A stretch of 46,534 nucleotides of DNA from an uncultured Clostridia bacterium (GCA_944377425.1 CALWEX010000051.1:1-46534); one strand, 5' to 3'. Shown: positions 23,284-33,295, counted from the stretch's first letter. Numbers and translations are program-made. The notes: generated by a model not told the origin, from the letters alone.

Positions 23284-24573
23284 ATGAAAAAAAGTCTGAT
23301 TGGTATATCTTTACTGACTGCTATTGTATATCTATGTACAGCTTGTGGCTCAAAGCCTCCAGAAGGATTAAATGAAAATGCCAGTGTAACAGCTGTAGCC
23401 GTAAATGTTAGCGAAATTGAACCGCTGACAATAGAGCAGTATGTCAGTGTATCTTCTAAAGTTTCATCAGATAGTCAGGTTTCAGTAGTGCCTAAAGTTG
23501 GCGGAACAGTAAAAAATGTATATGTATCTCTTGGAGACAATGTTAAAGCTGGAGATATTCTTTTTGAAATTGATGACACAAATGCTCAGCTAGAAGTGCA
23601 GCAGGCTCAAGCCTCATTAAATTCAGCTCAGGCAGGCTTGGAGTCAGCACAGGCTAATTATGAATCAAACGTAGGCGGAAGTATGGAGGTGCAGTTGCAG
23701 CAGCTTCAGTCTAATGTAGATACTTTACAGCTTCAATATGATGACCTTTTAAAGGACTTGGAAAAATATCAAAAACTTTATGAAATAGGCAACATATCTA
23801 AACAAGAACTTGATGAGATTCAGTCAAGTGCAGACCAAACAAAGCTCCAGCTTGACTCAGCTATTAATGAGCTTGAATTGCAGAAAAATAAAATTACAGA
23901 AGAAACAAAAAAATCATCACAAGCAACTGTAAAACAGTCGCAGGCAACTGTAGAACAGGCACAGGTTTCACTTGAGAGTGCTCAAAAAAATCTTGAAGAT
24001 ACTAAAGTTCGTGCGGAAATAGATGGCACAATAGGCAGTATTAATATAACAAAAGGTTCTACTGTAAGTGCTCAAAGTGAGGCCATGACTATAACAAGCT
24101 TAGATGATATTAAAGTATCATTTAGTGTTTCAGAAGATGTTATTAACAGAATATCTGTAGGTTCTAAAGTTTATATTACAATTTCTGCAGTATCAGAGGA
24201 ACCTTTTGAAACAGTAATTTCAAACATTTCGCCTACAGCAGATAGTCAGACTAAGCTTTATACTGTAGAGGCGTATTTAGAAAACAGCAACCATGAAATT
24301 AAGCCAGGCATGTTTGCTTCAATTAAGCTAGTATTGGATAAGAAAGACAATACAATTTCAGTGCCTTTAAACACTGTAATTGAAAGCAGTGGAGAAAAGT
24401 ATGTATATGTTGTTGATGAAAATAATATAGCACATAAAACTATTGTTGAAACAGGCCTTAAAAATGATGAGTACATAGAAATTACCAGCGGTGTTAACAT
24501 GGGGGATAAAGTTGTTACTATCGGTCAGGATTTCCTTAGTGACGGAAGCACAGTAAGTATTACGGAATCTTAA
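23284..24573 (+). CDS. RND efflux periplasmic-adaptor-type subunit (HlyD/MFP family lipoprotein)
   Basis: This 429-residue adaptor is the partner of the RND permease that follows. The signal peptide ends in a lipobox (CTAC, Cys21). Then come a biotinyl-lipoyl half (VVPKVGGTVKNVYVSLGDNVKAGDILFEIDD), a long coiled-coil hairpin rich in Gln/Ala/Ser (about residues 100-240), the second lipoyl half (RAEIDGTIGSINITKGSTV), and beta-barrel and membrane-proximal domains (FEIT-type VTIGQDFLSDGS end). In a Gram-positive cell it would sit on the outer face of the membrane. GGAGAAG precedes the ATG. The permease frame follows directly, and expression probably depends on the divergent two-component system. 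Confidence 0.93.
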   Translation: MKKSLIGISLLTAIVYLCTACGSKPPEGLNENASVTAVAVNVSEIEPLTIEQYVSVSSKVSSDSQVSVVPKVGGTVKNVYVSLGDNVKAGDILFEIDDTNAQLEVQQAQASLNSAQAGLESAQANYESNVGGSMEVQLQQLQSNVDTLQLQYDDLLKDLEKYQKLYEIGNISKQELDEIQSSADQTKLQLDSAINELELQKNKITEETKKSSQATVKQSQATVEQAQVSLESAQKNLEDTKVRAEIDGTIGSINITKGSTVSAQSEAMTITSLDDIKVSFSVSEDVINRISVGSKVYITISAVSEEPFETVISNISPTADSQTKLYTVEAYLENSNHEIKPGMFASIKLVLDKKDNTISVPLNTVIESSGEKYVYVVDENNIAHKTIVETGLKNDEYIEITSGVNMGDKVVTIGQDFLSDGSTVSITES

Positions 24574-24606
24574 TTGAGTTTTGACAGAAAGGCGTGTGAT
24601 ACATAT

Positions 24607-26313
24607 ATGGATTTTACTAAAATTTCAATTAAGCGTCCGGTAGCCATTATAATGGTAATGCTTATTATAGTTATATTAGGTATAGTTTCTGTTTCTAAAA
24701 TGGAAATGGCATTAACTCCTGATGTTGATATGCCTATAGCTATGGTAATGACAACCTATGAAGACACAGGCCCGGAAGAGGTTGAAAGCCTTGTTACGGA
24801 AAAAATAGAAAGTGCCGTTGCAAATGTGGAAGATGTAGAGTCCATAACTTCTACATCATCGGAAGGCAGTTCTATGGTAATGGTTGAGTTCAGTTACGGA
24901 ACTAATTTGGATACGGCTGTTACTAATTTAAGGGATAAAATAAGCATGGTTGAAGTAATGCTGCCTGATGACTGTGATTCGCCTACCATAATGAAAATGG
25001 ATATGAACTCCATGCCAGTAGTTACAGCCGTAGTAGCTTCTGACAGCATGGACGAATATGAGTTAAAAACATTTGTTGAGGATAATATAGAACCTCGTCT
25101 TGAAAGGCAGTCCGGTGTTGCATCAGTTGATGTTATGGGCGGTGCTGAAAAAGAGATAAAAATAGAAATAGACCCTGAAATTTTGGAAGGCCTTGGCCTT
25201 AGTATGACGTCGATAGGCCAGATTTTGTCACTTGAAAACAGTAATCAAGCAGGCGGTAGTGTTGATTATGGTGATAAATCGCTTACAATAAGCACAAAGC
25301 TTCAAATGGAAAGTATAGACGATATTAAAAATAAACCTATACAAATTTCAGAAGGTACGGTGCTTAAGCTGGAAGATATTGCTACAATTACGGAATGTGA
25401 GAAAGAAACAGAATCCATAAGCCGTTATAATGGCGAAAGATGTATATCTGTTTCTGTAACTAAATCCAGTGATGGCAATACAGTTTCGGTAGTAAATGAT
25501 GTTAAAAATGAGATTGAAGCCATATCTAGGGATTATCCGGATATTACAATGGAGATAGTAAGTGAGTCGGCAAGCAGTATTGAAAACTCCATAAATAACG
25601 TATTATCAAACATATTATCCGGTGCAATACTTTCTATTATTGTTTTGTTTGTATTCCTTAAAAATATAGGTTTAACAGGTGTTATTGCAGTTTCTATGCC
25701 TATTTCTATTATAGGTACATTTGTGCTTTTGTATTTTTCAGGCACAACACTTAATATGATTTCGCTGGGCGGTCTTTCGGTTGGTGTTGGTATGCTTGTA
25801 GATAACTCTGTTGTTGTGCTGGAAAATATATACCGCTACCGTACAACACTAGGTTATGGAAAAATAAAAGGCACATACAGAGCTGGTAAAGAAGTACGTG
25901 CTTCTATTGTGGCATCAACTTTAACAACAATAGTTGTATTTGTTCCATTTGTATTTGTAAGTGGAATGATGATTGAAATGATGAAAGACTTGGCTTATGC
26001 CATTATATTTGCTCTTACAATGTCGCTTGTTACTTCTATGACGGTTGTGCCTATGTTTGCGGGTAATTATGTAAATAACATACACCGTAACCATGCGCCT
26101 AAGCAGCTGAATTTTATAAATAAACTGCTGGATTTATTCGATAAATTTATAAAGAAGCTTGATACAATATACGGCATATTTTTAAAATGGGCTGTATGGC
26201 ACAAAAAAAGAACACTTATTGCTGTTATGATAATATTTGTTGCTTCTTTAAGCCTTCTGCCTTCAATTGGTATGAGCTTATGCCATCTTCAGACGAGGGC
26301 GAATTTAGTGTAA
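24607..26313 (+). pseudogene. RND efflux permease, N-terminal half (frameshifted gene 24607-27740)
   Basis: This is the first part of an AcrB/HAE1-type proton-driven exporter. It starts DFTKISIKRPVAIIMVML with the first transmembrane helix, then the porter domain (TPDVDMPIAMVMTTYEDTGPEEVE). The central block has GLTGVIAVSMPISIIGTF and GGLSVGVGMLVDNSVVVLENIYR, the TM4 region with the proton-relay Asp. I prefer ATG 24607; a TTG at 24574 directly after the adaptor stop is the alternative. The frame is lost near 26274: GMSL then a foreign tail, where the family has GMELMP. One missing G (ATG-GAG read as ATGAG) explains it. Confidence 0.88.
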
Positions 26314-27740
26314 CTGTAAAAGCACCTAAGGGAAGCAAACTGGAAGTAGTAGATAATCTGTCTTTACAGGTAGAAGAAATGCTTGAAGAAATACCTGAAC
26401 TGGTTTCAATGTCTGTTTCTCTTTCGGGTTCATCAGGTTCGATAGGTAGCTCCAGTGAGGAAAGTACAATAAGCTGTACACTTGTAGACAAAACAGAAAG
26501 AGACAGAAGTACAGATGAAATAGTTGAAGATGTGCGAAATATGGTTAAAAATGTTGCCGGAGCCGAGATTTCAGTTTCAGCAAGCTCAAGTATGTCTTCT
26601 ATGCTGAGCAGTGGTGTTGAGGTAGAAATAACAGGCGACGACATGGATAAACTGCGTGAAATAAGTGAGCAGATAGAGTATCAGATGTCGCAAATAGAAG
26701 GTACAAGACAGATTACAAGCTCACTTGATGACCAAGATACACAGATAGCTTTAAATGTTGACAAAGAAAAAATAAGACAGTATGGTTTAACAGGTTCTGA
26801 TGTGGCAAATCAGGTTAAAAACACCGTATCAGGTTATACTGCAACTACTTTAAAAGCCAACGGCGACGAAATGGATATAATAGTTGTTCTGCCTGAAGAA
26901 AGGACTTCTAACCTTGTTAATATAGAGGATATGTCAATTACAGCAGGTGACGGAAGCATTATACCACTTTCGGCTATAGCTGAAATTTCAATGGAGGATG
27001 TGCCTTCATCTATTAATAGAGGAGACCAAAGCCGTTATGTTACTGTTTCGTGTGAGGTTTACGGAAGGGATAGCGGAAGTGTTGGCAGTGATGTTCAAAA
27101 CATGCTTTCACAAATTTCTATGCCTCAGGGTTATACAGCAAAATTAGGTGGAAGCAGTGAAACAATGAACGATACATTCTCGGCTATAGGACTTGTAATT
27201 GTTTTGGCTATTGTGCTGTTATATATGGTTATGGCAGCACAGTTTGAGTCTTTGTTAAATCCGTTTATAATTATGTTTACAATACCTCTTGCATTTACAG
27301 GTGCAATATTCCTGCTTTTTATTACAGGAGAGCCTATAAGCATGATGGCTCTTATTGGCTGTCTTATATTGGTAGGTATTGTTGTTAATAACGGTATTGT
27401 GCTTATTGACTACATTAATATACTTAGGGAAAGAGATGGTTACGAGCTTACAGAGGCTGTTTTGGCGGCTTGCCCAACAAGACTTAGACCTATACTGATG
27501 ACAGCCTTAACTACTATTTTAGGCCAGTTCCCTATGATATTTTCAAACGGCTCAAACAGCGAAATGCTTAAGGGCATGGGTCTTGTAATTGCCGGAGGCC
27601 TTGCAACATCAACATTCCTTACACTTGTTGTTGTGCCGCTGCTTTATATGTTCTTTGACAGAATTTCTAGTGCGTTTAGAAGAAAGTTCCATATTAAGCC
27701 AAAGGCAAATCCTTTTGAAGTTGAAAAGGAATGCTGCTGA
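26280..27740 (+). pseudogene. RND efflux permease, C-terminal half (continuation in shifted frame)
   Basis: This is the second half of the same permease, in the +2 frame relative to the first. It resumes with MPSSDEGEFSVTVKAPKGS, the normal continuation after GMEL, then the second porter repeat and the second set of helices (GLVIVLAIVLLYMVMAAQFES, GCLILVGIVVNNGIVLIDY, PTRLRPILMTALTTILGQFP). The two pieces together make one complete permease of about 1,040 residues. An open frame extends back to 26187, but the residues before 26280 do not fit the family. A terminator follows the stop by about 65 bases. Confidence 0.88.
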
Positions 27741-27804
27741 TAAGTTGAAAGATGCTTTGGTATATTAAACAAAAAAATATAAATTAAAGTTCTGTATAAT
27801 AAGA

Positions 27805-27835
27805 CAGCGGCGGAGAAATCCGCCGTTGTTTTTGT
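27805..27835 (+). terminator. Rho-independent terminator after RND permease
   Basis: A 10-bp stem, CAGCGGCGGA/TCCGCCGTTG (one G·T pair), with the tetraloop GAAA, then TTTTTG. Confidence 0.88.
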
Positions 27836-27941
27836 ATGGAATATAATTTAGTTATATTATATAGAATGTTTTAGTATTTAAAATGTGCAGTAATAACATT
27901 TATTGATTAATATTTTTAATCGATTAGTTTAAAAAAATTAA

Positions 27942-27969
27942 TTGCAAAGCAAATTAATTGTGGTATAAT
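27942..27969 (+). promoter_or_regulatory. vegetative promoter of the aminotransferase gene
   Basis: TTGCAA (27942-27947), a 16-bp spacer, then TATAAT (27964-27969) with an extended TGG before the -10. Confidence 0.7.
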
Positions 27970-28085
27970 TGTCTGCAACGGTATTAATAGGGTAGATTAA
28001 ATATTTTTATAATGATAAAATAAAATAGTTGTTGTATACTGTTTTATATAGTTAATTTAATAAACTGGTATTGGAGATTTTAATA

Positions 28086-29258
28086 ATGAATAAATATTTA
28101 TCTGATAATATAAAAAATATGCCAAGTTCAGGCATTAGAAAGTTTTTTGATGTTGCAAACATGATGGAAAACGCAATATCATTAGGTGTAGGTGAGCCTG
28201 ATTTTGAAACACCATGGCATGTTAGAGAAGCCGCTATTTCTTCTCTTGAAAAAGGACATACATCTTATTCTTCAAATACAGGTATGATAGAGCTTAGAAG
28301 GGCTATTTCGGATTACCTTAACGAAAAATATTCAATAAGCTATGACCCAGAGCACCAGATACTTGTTACAATAGGTGCCAGTGAAGGAATTGATATTTCA
28401 CTAAGAGCTATTGTTAATCCTGGTGATGAAGTATTAGTAGTTGAGCCTTCTTATGTTTCTTATAAGCCTTGTGTTTCAATGTGCGGCGGTGTGCCTGTAC
28501 CTGTTACTACATACGAAGAAAATGATTTTAAGGTAACACCGGCAGAATTAGAAAGTAAAATTACACCTAAAACAAAAGCAATAATACTGCCTTATCCTAA
28601 TAACCCTACAGGCGGTATAATGGAAATAGACGACTTAGCCGCTATTTCTAAGGTAATAATAGAACATGACTTATTTGTTATAAGTGATGAAATATATTCA
28701 GAGCTTACTTATGAAACAAAGCATGTATCCATAGCGTCACTTCCGGGAATGTATGAAAGAACAGTTGTGCTTAATGGTTTTTCAAAGGCTTTTGCTATGA
28801 CAGGCTGGCGTCTTGGTTATGCCTGCGGCCCGGAAGAGCTTATATTTAATATGAATAAGATACACCAGTATATTGCCATGTGCGCACCTACACCAAGCCA
28901 GTATGCCGGAATAGAGGCTTTAACAAGTGAGCAAAGAGAAGAGGATATAGCTGTTATGCGTGATGCTTACAATGAAAGACGCCGCGTTATGGTAGATGGT
29001 TTTAGGCAGATGGGTCTTAGTTGTTTTGAGCCAAGAGGTGCGTTTTATGTGTTCCCATGCATTAAAAAAACCGGTATGACAAGCAATGAGTTCTGCGAAA
29101 AACTGCTTTATGATGAAAAAGTAGCAGTTGTACCAGGTAATGCTTTTGGTGAATCTGGAGAAGGTTTTGTAAGGTGTTCTTACGCTTACTCTATTGAAAA
29201 TATAGAGCGTGCGCTTTACAGGATTTGGACATTTGTTAAAAAGAATATGAAGGAATAA
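28086..29258 (+). CDS. class I/II pyridoxal-phosphate aminotransferase
   Basis: This is a 390-residue fold-type I aminotransferase of the aspartate/aromatic/alanine group. Visible are VGEPDFETPWHVREAA, YSSNTGMIELRRAIS, TIGASEGIDISLRAI, LPYPNNPTGG, VISDEIYSELTY, and the PLP-lysine motif LNGFSKAFAMTGWRLGYACG, with the C-terminal Arg in GFVRCSYAYS. The ATG at 28086 has GGAG nine bases upstream. Specificity (Asp, aromatic or Ala; PatA-like) is not settled. A small unknown gene follows after 4 bases. Confidence 0.92.
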   Translation: MNKYLSDNIKNMPSSGIRKFFDVANMMENAISLGVGEPDFETPWHVREAAISSLEKGHTSYSSNTGMIELRRAISDYLNEKYSISYDPEHQILVTIGASEGIDISLRAIVNPGDEVLVVEPSYVSYKPCVSMCGGVPVPVTTYEENDFKVTPAELESKITPKTKAIILPYPNNPTGGIMEIDDLAAISKVIIEHDLFVISDEIYSELTYETKHVSIASLPGMYERTVVLNGFSKAFAMTGWRLGYACGPEELIFNMNKIHQYIAMCAPTPSQYAGIEALTSEQREEDIAVMRDAYNERRRVMVDGFRQMGLSCFEPRGAFYVFPCIKKTGMTSNEFCEKLLYDEKVAVVPGNAFGESGEGFVRCSYAYSIENIERALYRIWTFVKKNMKE

Positions 29259-29262
29259 AGAT

Positions 29263-29850
29263 ATGGAATGTTTTTGTGATGAATATTTTACTGCCTGTAA
29301 AAAGAAAGCATATTTATGCGGTTTCTGTGGTGATGGTGAAAGCAATAATACAAAAAAGATTTATAAATCAGCCATTGAAAAAGCTGACTTTGCAGATTTA
29401 AAAGATGATTATTATATCGATATTAAGCTTTATGAGTTAATAAGTCAGGTTACGCCAAAAAATGTGCTTGCTATGGGAATTGGCATTATTATTAAGGACT
29501 CTATTCATATAGGCGGCGGAATTATAGGCAATCCTTTGTACGACGGTGAATCGGCAGATGATGAACTGGAGTATATACAAAATAATTTATGGTGCATAGC
29601 TTTTAGCGGAAGATATGGTGCTGTTTTTTATTGTGATAACGAAAAAGATGCTGTAAAACATGCTGAACATATTAAAGAATTCAATAAAAATGATATAAAA
29701 TACGCTATTTATGCCACAAGAGATTATTTAAAAGGTGTTACAGATAGGTTTTTAATACTTGCAGATGGCTCAGGTTATGGTGCATATCCTTACTGCGCTT
29801 GCTGTTTAAATGAAAAAATAATGGAGCTGGATTTCGGACTTAATAATTAA
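29263..29850 (+). CDS. hypothetical protein with N-terminal cysteines
   Basis: I do not recognise this 195-residue protein. The N-terminus holds a cysteine cluster (ECFCDEYFTACKKKAYLCGFCGDG, split here as CFC..C..CGFC) that could bind metal. The middle has a Gly/Ile-rich stretch (AMGIGIIIKDSIHIGGGIIG), and the C-terminus another Cys trio (YPYCACCLNEK). There is no signal peptide. The start has AAGGA eight bases upstream and lies 4 bases after the aminotransferase stop, so the two are coupled. A role next to the aminotransferase is possible but not shown. Confidence 0.7.
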   Translation: MECFCDEYFTACKKKAYLCGFCGDGESNNTKKIYKSAIEKADFADLKDDYYIDIKLYELISQVTPKNVLAMGIGIIIKDSIHIGGGIIGNPLYDGESADDELEYIQNNLWCIAFSGRYGAVFYCDNEKDAVKHAEHIKEFNKNDIKYAIYATRDYLKGVTDRFLILADGSGYGAYPYCACCLNEKIMELDFGLNN

Positions 29851-29917
29851 AAATATTATGAAGTTTGAAAAGGTTATAAAAAGTTAGAAAAAGTTAGAAA
29901 AAACTTTGGCGGTGTTT

Positions 29918-30340
29918 ATGAAAAAATATACAGTTGTTTCGAGTATTAAAGCTGACTTTAAATGCGGAATTGATATTGTTTGGAGCAAAGTAACATCTTT
30001 AAACGATTATAAATGGCGGAGTGATATTAACTATATAGAAGTTTTAAACAAACACCAGTTTATAGAGTATTCCAATAAAGGTGTTAAAACTTATTTTAAA
30101 ACAACAGCTTTTATTAAACATAAATACTGGGAATTTGAATTGGAAAACAAGAATATAAAAGGCTGTTGGAAAGGTGTTTTTTCATATAGCGGCGGCAAAA
30201 CAACAGTGCATTTTACAGAAGAAATAATATCTAAGAACATATTATTAATTCCTTTTATTAAGCCATACATAAAAAAGCAACAGGTTAGATATATACAAGA
30301 TTTAAAACGTGCATTGTATAAAAAAGGCTCGAACCGATAA
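29918..30340 (+). CDS. SRPBCC-like (START/Bet v1 fold) small protein
   Basis: This 140-residue protein has the look of the SRPBCC ligand-binding fold. It opens with a beta strand and helix (YTVVSSIKADFKCGIDIVWSKVTSLNDYKWRSDI), has alternating strands (THFTEE-type TTVHFTEEII), and ends in a long C-terminal helix (IKKQQVRYIQDLKRALYKK). No catalytic residues are evident, so the ligand is unknown. The start at ATG 29918 is chosen for GGCGGTG seven bases upstream. The fold call rests on pattern only. It converges on the iclR gene with a shared terminator. Confidence 0.65.
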   Translation: MKKYTVVSSIKADFKCGIDIVWSKVTSLNDYKWRSDINYIEVLNKHQFIEYSNKGVKTYFKTTAFIKHKYWEFELENKNIKGCWKGVFSYSGGKTTVHFTEEIISKNILLIPFIKPYIKKQQVRYIQDLKRALYKKGSNR

Positions 30341-30360
30341 ATACGGTTTGAGCCTTTTTA
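30321..30360. terminator. bidirectional terminator, SRPBCC-like gene / iclR
   Basis: AAAAAGGCTCGAACCG pairs with CGGTTTGAGCCTTTTT (one G·T) around a 7-nt loop. T-runs are present on both strands, and the 5' arm overlaps the end of the SRPBCC-like frame. Confidence 0.88.
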
Positions 30361-30381
30361 AATTTCTGATTGAACTAATTA

Positions 30382-31155
30382 TCAAAGCAATATATCACCA
30401 GAATAATTTCTGAGCAAAAGTTCTGTTTTAAGTTTAAGCTTTTTAAGCTCATTTTTAACGGTTATAAGCTTTTTGCTGTCACATCTGAAAGAAGGTATTG
30501 AAACACTAATGGCATAAAGCACAGAGCCGTCTTTAACTATAGGTACGGCTATGCATATTATCTGTTCTGCAAATTCCTGATTTTCATAGGCAAAACCTTC
30601 ATTTTCTACGTTACGCACCTGTTCATAAAACTTATTAATATCAGTAATGGAGTATCTGGTGCATGAGAGCATTTGTGGAGGGAATATTTCTTTCATTTCT
30701 TCAAAGCTCGTTCGGCTTAAAAGGGCTTTACCCAAAGCTGTGCAGTTAGCTGGTATTTTTTTACCTACATGAGTTACAAGGCGCAGTGACTGTGGAGAGT
30801 CTATTTTGGCAACATATAAAACATTTGAGCCGTTTAAAACACCCATACTGCATGTTTCGTTGCATACTGAAACAAGCTCATTCATAGCAGTGCTTATATG
30901 GCTAAGTATTGATTTTGAGTTAAAATATGTGGAGCCTACCGCAAAGGCGCTTATGCCTATACGATATTTTCCGCTGTTTTGCTGCAATGAAATATAATGC
31001 CTGTCTTCAAGAGTATGAATTATAGGAAAAATACTGCTTTTAGGTGCTTTAATCTGTTTGGCTATTTCAGTTAATGTATAGCCATCGTTTGATGAAGAAA
31101 GCATTTCAAGTATATCTAAAACTCTTGAAGTAGCTCTGTGTTCGTTTTGCGGCAT
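30382..31155 (-). CDS. IclR family transcriptional regulator
   Basis: This 257-residue regulator has an N-terminal winged helix (ATSRVLDILEMLSSSNDGYTL, then LTEIAKQIKAPKSSIFPIIHTL recognition region) and a C-terminal GAF-like effector domain (NCTALGKALLSRTSF, NEGFAYENQEFAEQIICIAVPI, YAISVSIPSFR). Family members respond to small organic acids. AGGAGTG lies before the ATG. It is the downstream gene of apbE, 11 bases after its stop, and shares the terminator with the converging gene. Its targets are unknown. Confidence 0.93.
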   Translation of the reverse strand: MPQNEHRATSRVLDILEMLSSSNDGYTLTEIAKQIKAPKSSIFPIIHTLEDRHYISLQQNSGKYRIGISAFAVGSTYFNSKSILSHISTAMNELVSVCNETCSMGVLNGSNVLYVAKIDSPQSLRLVTHVGKKIPANCTALGKALLSRTSFEEMKEIFPPQMLSCTRYSITDINKFYEQVRNVENEGFAYENQEFAEQIICIAVPIVKDGSVLYAISVSIPSFRCDSKKLITVKNELKKLKLKTELLLRNYSGDILL

Positions 31156-31166
31156 TTTCTCACTCC

Positions 31167-32183
31167 TTAATTAAGCTCGCTAGCTGGGCGATACTCTACT
31201 GTCTTATTTATTCCGTCTGAAAACAATGTTTTGTTATCTTTTGTTATTATTACTGCTTCATACCCATCAAGGCTATTAATAAGCTTTAAACCTTCTTCCG
31301 CTCCAAGACAAAAAACAGTTGTGCTTAAAGCGTCACAATCGGCAGACTCAGGGCCTATTATGGTTACAGAGGCTAAGTTATTATCAACAGGATAGCCTGT
31401 TGAAGTATCTAAAATATGGTGGTACAGCTTTCCATTATACTCAAAGCATCTTTGGTATATACCACTTGTTACAAGGCTGTTGCCATTTGTTGATATGGCG
31501 CCGGAAAGAGTACCTTCTTGAGCGTTAGGGTCTTGAATACCTATTATAAGGCTGTCGTTTTCGGGACAAATAACAAGTATATTGCCGCCAAGGTTTATAA
31601 GTGCTTTTTTAACGCCTTTTTCTATAAGGAACTCTTTTGCTTTATCGCCAATATAGCCTTTTGCTATACCGCCTAAATCAATGGCTGCATTTTCGTCAAG
31701 AAGCTGAACTGTGTTACCTTCTACTGATATGTTTTTGTAGCTAACATGTGATAAGGCTTCTTTAATATTACTGTCACTTGGCGGAGCAGGGGAGTCTGAC
31801 TTAAAATCCCATAAAGAAGTTACAGGCGCTACTGTAATATCAAACTTTCCATTTGAAAGCTCACTGTATTTAATGGCTTTTTTAATAAGGTCTGCTGTCT
31901 GGTCTGAAACTTTTACTTTATTGCCTTTAGCAGAATTTATTGCTGAAATCTCGCTGGTGTTTATAGTGCGGCTTAATTTTTTTTCATACTCTGTACATAA
32001 AGAAAAGCATTCATTTATTATATCGTCAGCAGATTCGTCACCAGAATAGTCGTATATTGTAATGGTTGAAACGGTATCAAGGAGAAAAGCCGTTTGGGAT
32101 ACTGGTTTTTTACTGCATCCGGCAGAAATAATGGTAACAGCTAAAACAGCTAAAATAATAAGTATTTTTTTCAATTTAATCAC
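31167..32183 (-). CDS. apbE: FAD:protein FMN transferase (ApbE), lipoprotein
   Basis: ApbE covalently attaches FMN from FAD to Thr/Ser of flavoproteins such as Rnf and Nqr subunits, outside the membrane. The 338-residue protein has a lipoprotein signal ending ISAGCSKK (Cys at about 23). It shows the family core: FDITVAPVTSLWDF, AIDLGGIAKGYIGDKAKEFL, GGNILV, YHHILDTSTGYPVDN, and the Mg-site region CDALSTTVFCLG. No rnf or nqr genes lie in the window. It precedes iclR in a two-gene unit, separated from xerD by a terminator. Confidence 0.95.
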   Translation of the reverse strand: MIKLKKILIILAVLAVTIISAGCSKKPVSQTAFLLDTVSTITIYDYSGDESADDIINECFSLCTEYEKKLSRTINTSEISAINSAKGNKVKVSDQTADLIKKAIKYSELSNGKFDITVAPVTSLWDFKSDSPAPPSDSNIKEALSHVSYKNISVEGNTVQLLDENAAIDLGGIAKGYIGDKAKEFLIEKGVKKALINLGGNILVICPENDSLIIGIQDPNAQEGTLSGAISTNGNSLVTSGIYQRCFEYNGKLYHHILDTSTGYPVDNNLASVTIIGPESADCDALSTTVFCLGAEEGLKLINSLDGYEAVIITKDNKTLFSDGINKTVEYRPASELN

Positions 32184-32251
32184 CTGTAAAAGAGTTTTAT
32201 AAGTTATATTAGTATACCATTAATGTGGTTCATGGTACAAGTTATAACAAT

Positions 32252-32284
32252 AAAAAAACGTGAGTTCCACATGGGAATTCACGT
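32252..32284 (-). terminator. Rho-independent terminator after xerD
   Basis: On the minus strand, an 11-bp stem ACGTGAATTCC/GGAACTCACGT (one G·T pair) with a short loop is followed by seven T. Confidence 0.85.
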
Positions 32285-32290
32285 ATAATT

Positions 32291-33175
32291 TTATGCTCTT
32301 GGGTGAGCCTTTGAATATACTTCCTTAAGCTTGCTTTTGCCAAGCTTTGCGTATATCTGAGTTGTAGAAATGTCTGAATGGCCAAGCATTTCTTGTACAG
32401 ACTGTAAATCAGCACCATTTTCTATTAAATGTGCCGCAAAAGAATGTCTAAGGGTATGCGGTGTAATATCATCTGTTATACCAGCCTTATGAGCATAGTC
32501 TTTTATAATTTTCCAAAATCCCTGACGAGTCATAGGATGGCCGTTGCAGTTAACAAACAGGCAAGACTCATCACGGTTTTTAAGCAGCTGATTTCTAGAG
32601 TTTTTTAAATAAAGGTTTAAAGAATAAATGGCTTTTGAGCCTAAAGGTATTATTCTTGATTTGTTTTTGCTTGTACAGTGAATAAGTTCAAGATTAAGAT
32701 TTAAATCTTTTACACTAAGTGAAATAAGCTCCGAAACTCTCATGCCAGTAGCATATAATACTTCAAGCATTGCTTTATCACGTATACCCTTTGTATCTGT
32801 CATATCCGGCTGATTAAGAAGAAGGCTTACGTTATCTACCGAAAGTATTTCAGGCAGTTTTTTGGATACTTTAGGCGCTTCTAATTCAGTAGCAGGATTT
32901 GATTTAATTTTGTTATGTGAGTATAAAAATGAAAAGTAGCATTTAAGCGAAGCGATATTTCGTGATATGGTTGAGATTGCTTTATTATTGTTTTGTAAGT
33001 AGAGAGTGTATGATGAAAGAGTTATGCTTGTTACTCTACTAAAATCGGTTATACCGTACTTATCAAGATACTGGAAAAAATTTCTTAAATCCCTTCTGTA
33101 AGAGAGTATAGTGTTTTCGGAAGCACATTTTGTTTCCGTTAGAAATGCTAAAAACTCAGCGTCGTCTTCTTGCAT
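32291..33175 (-). CDS. xerD: tyrosine recombinase XerD
   Basis: This is a 294-residue tyrosine recombinase. An N-terminal SAM-like core-binding domain (FLAFLTETKCASENTILSYRRDL) is followed by the catalytic domain. The full catalytic set is visible: Arg in ATGMRVSELISL, Lys in CTSKNKSRIIPLG, HTLRHSFAAHL, LGHSDISTTQ and Tyr in IYAK. Xer proteins resolve chromosome dimers at dif; integrases share the fold, but the length and the spoIIM neighbour favour XerD. The start at ATG 33175 is chosen because AAGGGGA sits just before it; an upstream ATG at 33193 overlaps that site. Confidence 0.92.
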   Translation of the reverse strand: MQEDDAEFLAFLTETKCASENTILSYRRDLRNFFQYLDKYGITDFSRVTSITLSSYTLYLQNNNKAISTISRNIASLKCYFSFLYSHNKIKSNPATELEAPKVSKKLPEILSVDNVSLLLNQPDMTDTKGIRDKAMLEVLYATGMRVSELISLSVKDLNLNLELIHCTSKNKSRIIPLGSKAIYSLNLYLKNSRNQLLKNRDESCLFVNCNGHPMTRQGFWKIIKDYAHKAGITDDITPHTLRHSFAAHLIENGADLQSVQEMLGHSDISTTQIYAKLGKSKLKEVYSKAHPRA

Positions 33176-33295
33176 TTTTCTTCCCCTTTTCATGCAACAT
33201 AATACAGGGTAGATTATATACTAAATAAAGCTTTCTGTCGACAATTTTTAACATTTTAATAATATTTTTATAACTATTTATTTAATAATTTAGAT

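Larger units (their letters stand above)
27741..28085. other. intergenic region between RND genes and aminotransferase
   Basis: It contains the pump terminator (27805-27835), a strong promoter (27942-27969), and a leader of about 110 nt that is nearly pure A/T. I see no small gene, tRNA or recognisable riboswitch. Confidence 0.6.

Noticed and set aside
32291..33175. Tyrosine recombinase as an integrase of a mobile island
   Set aside because: It has XerD length and motifs and sits beside spoIIM and aroC as in other Firmicutes, with no attachment-site repeat or cargo seen.
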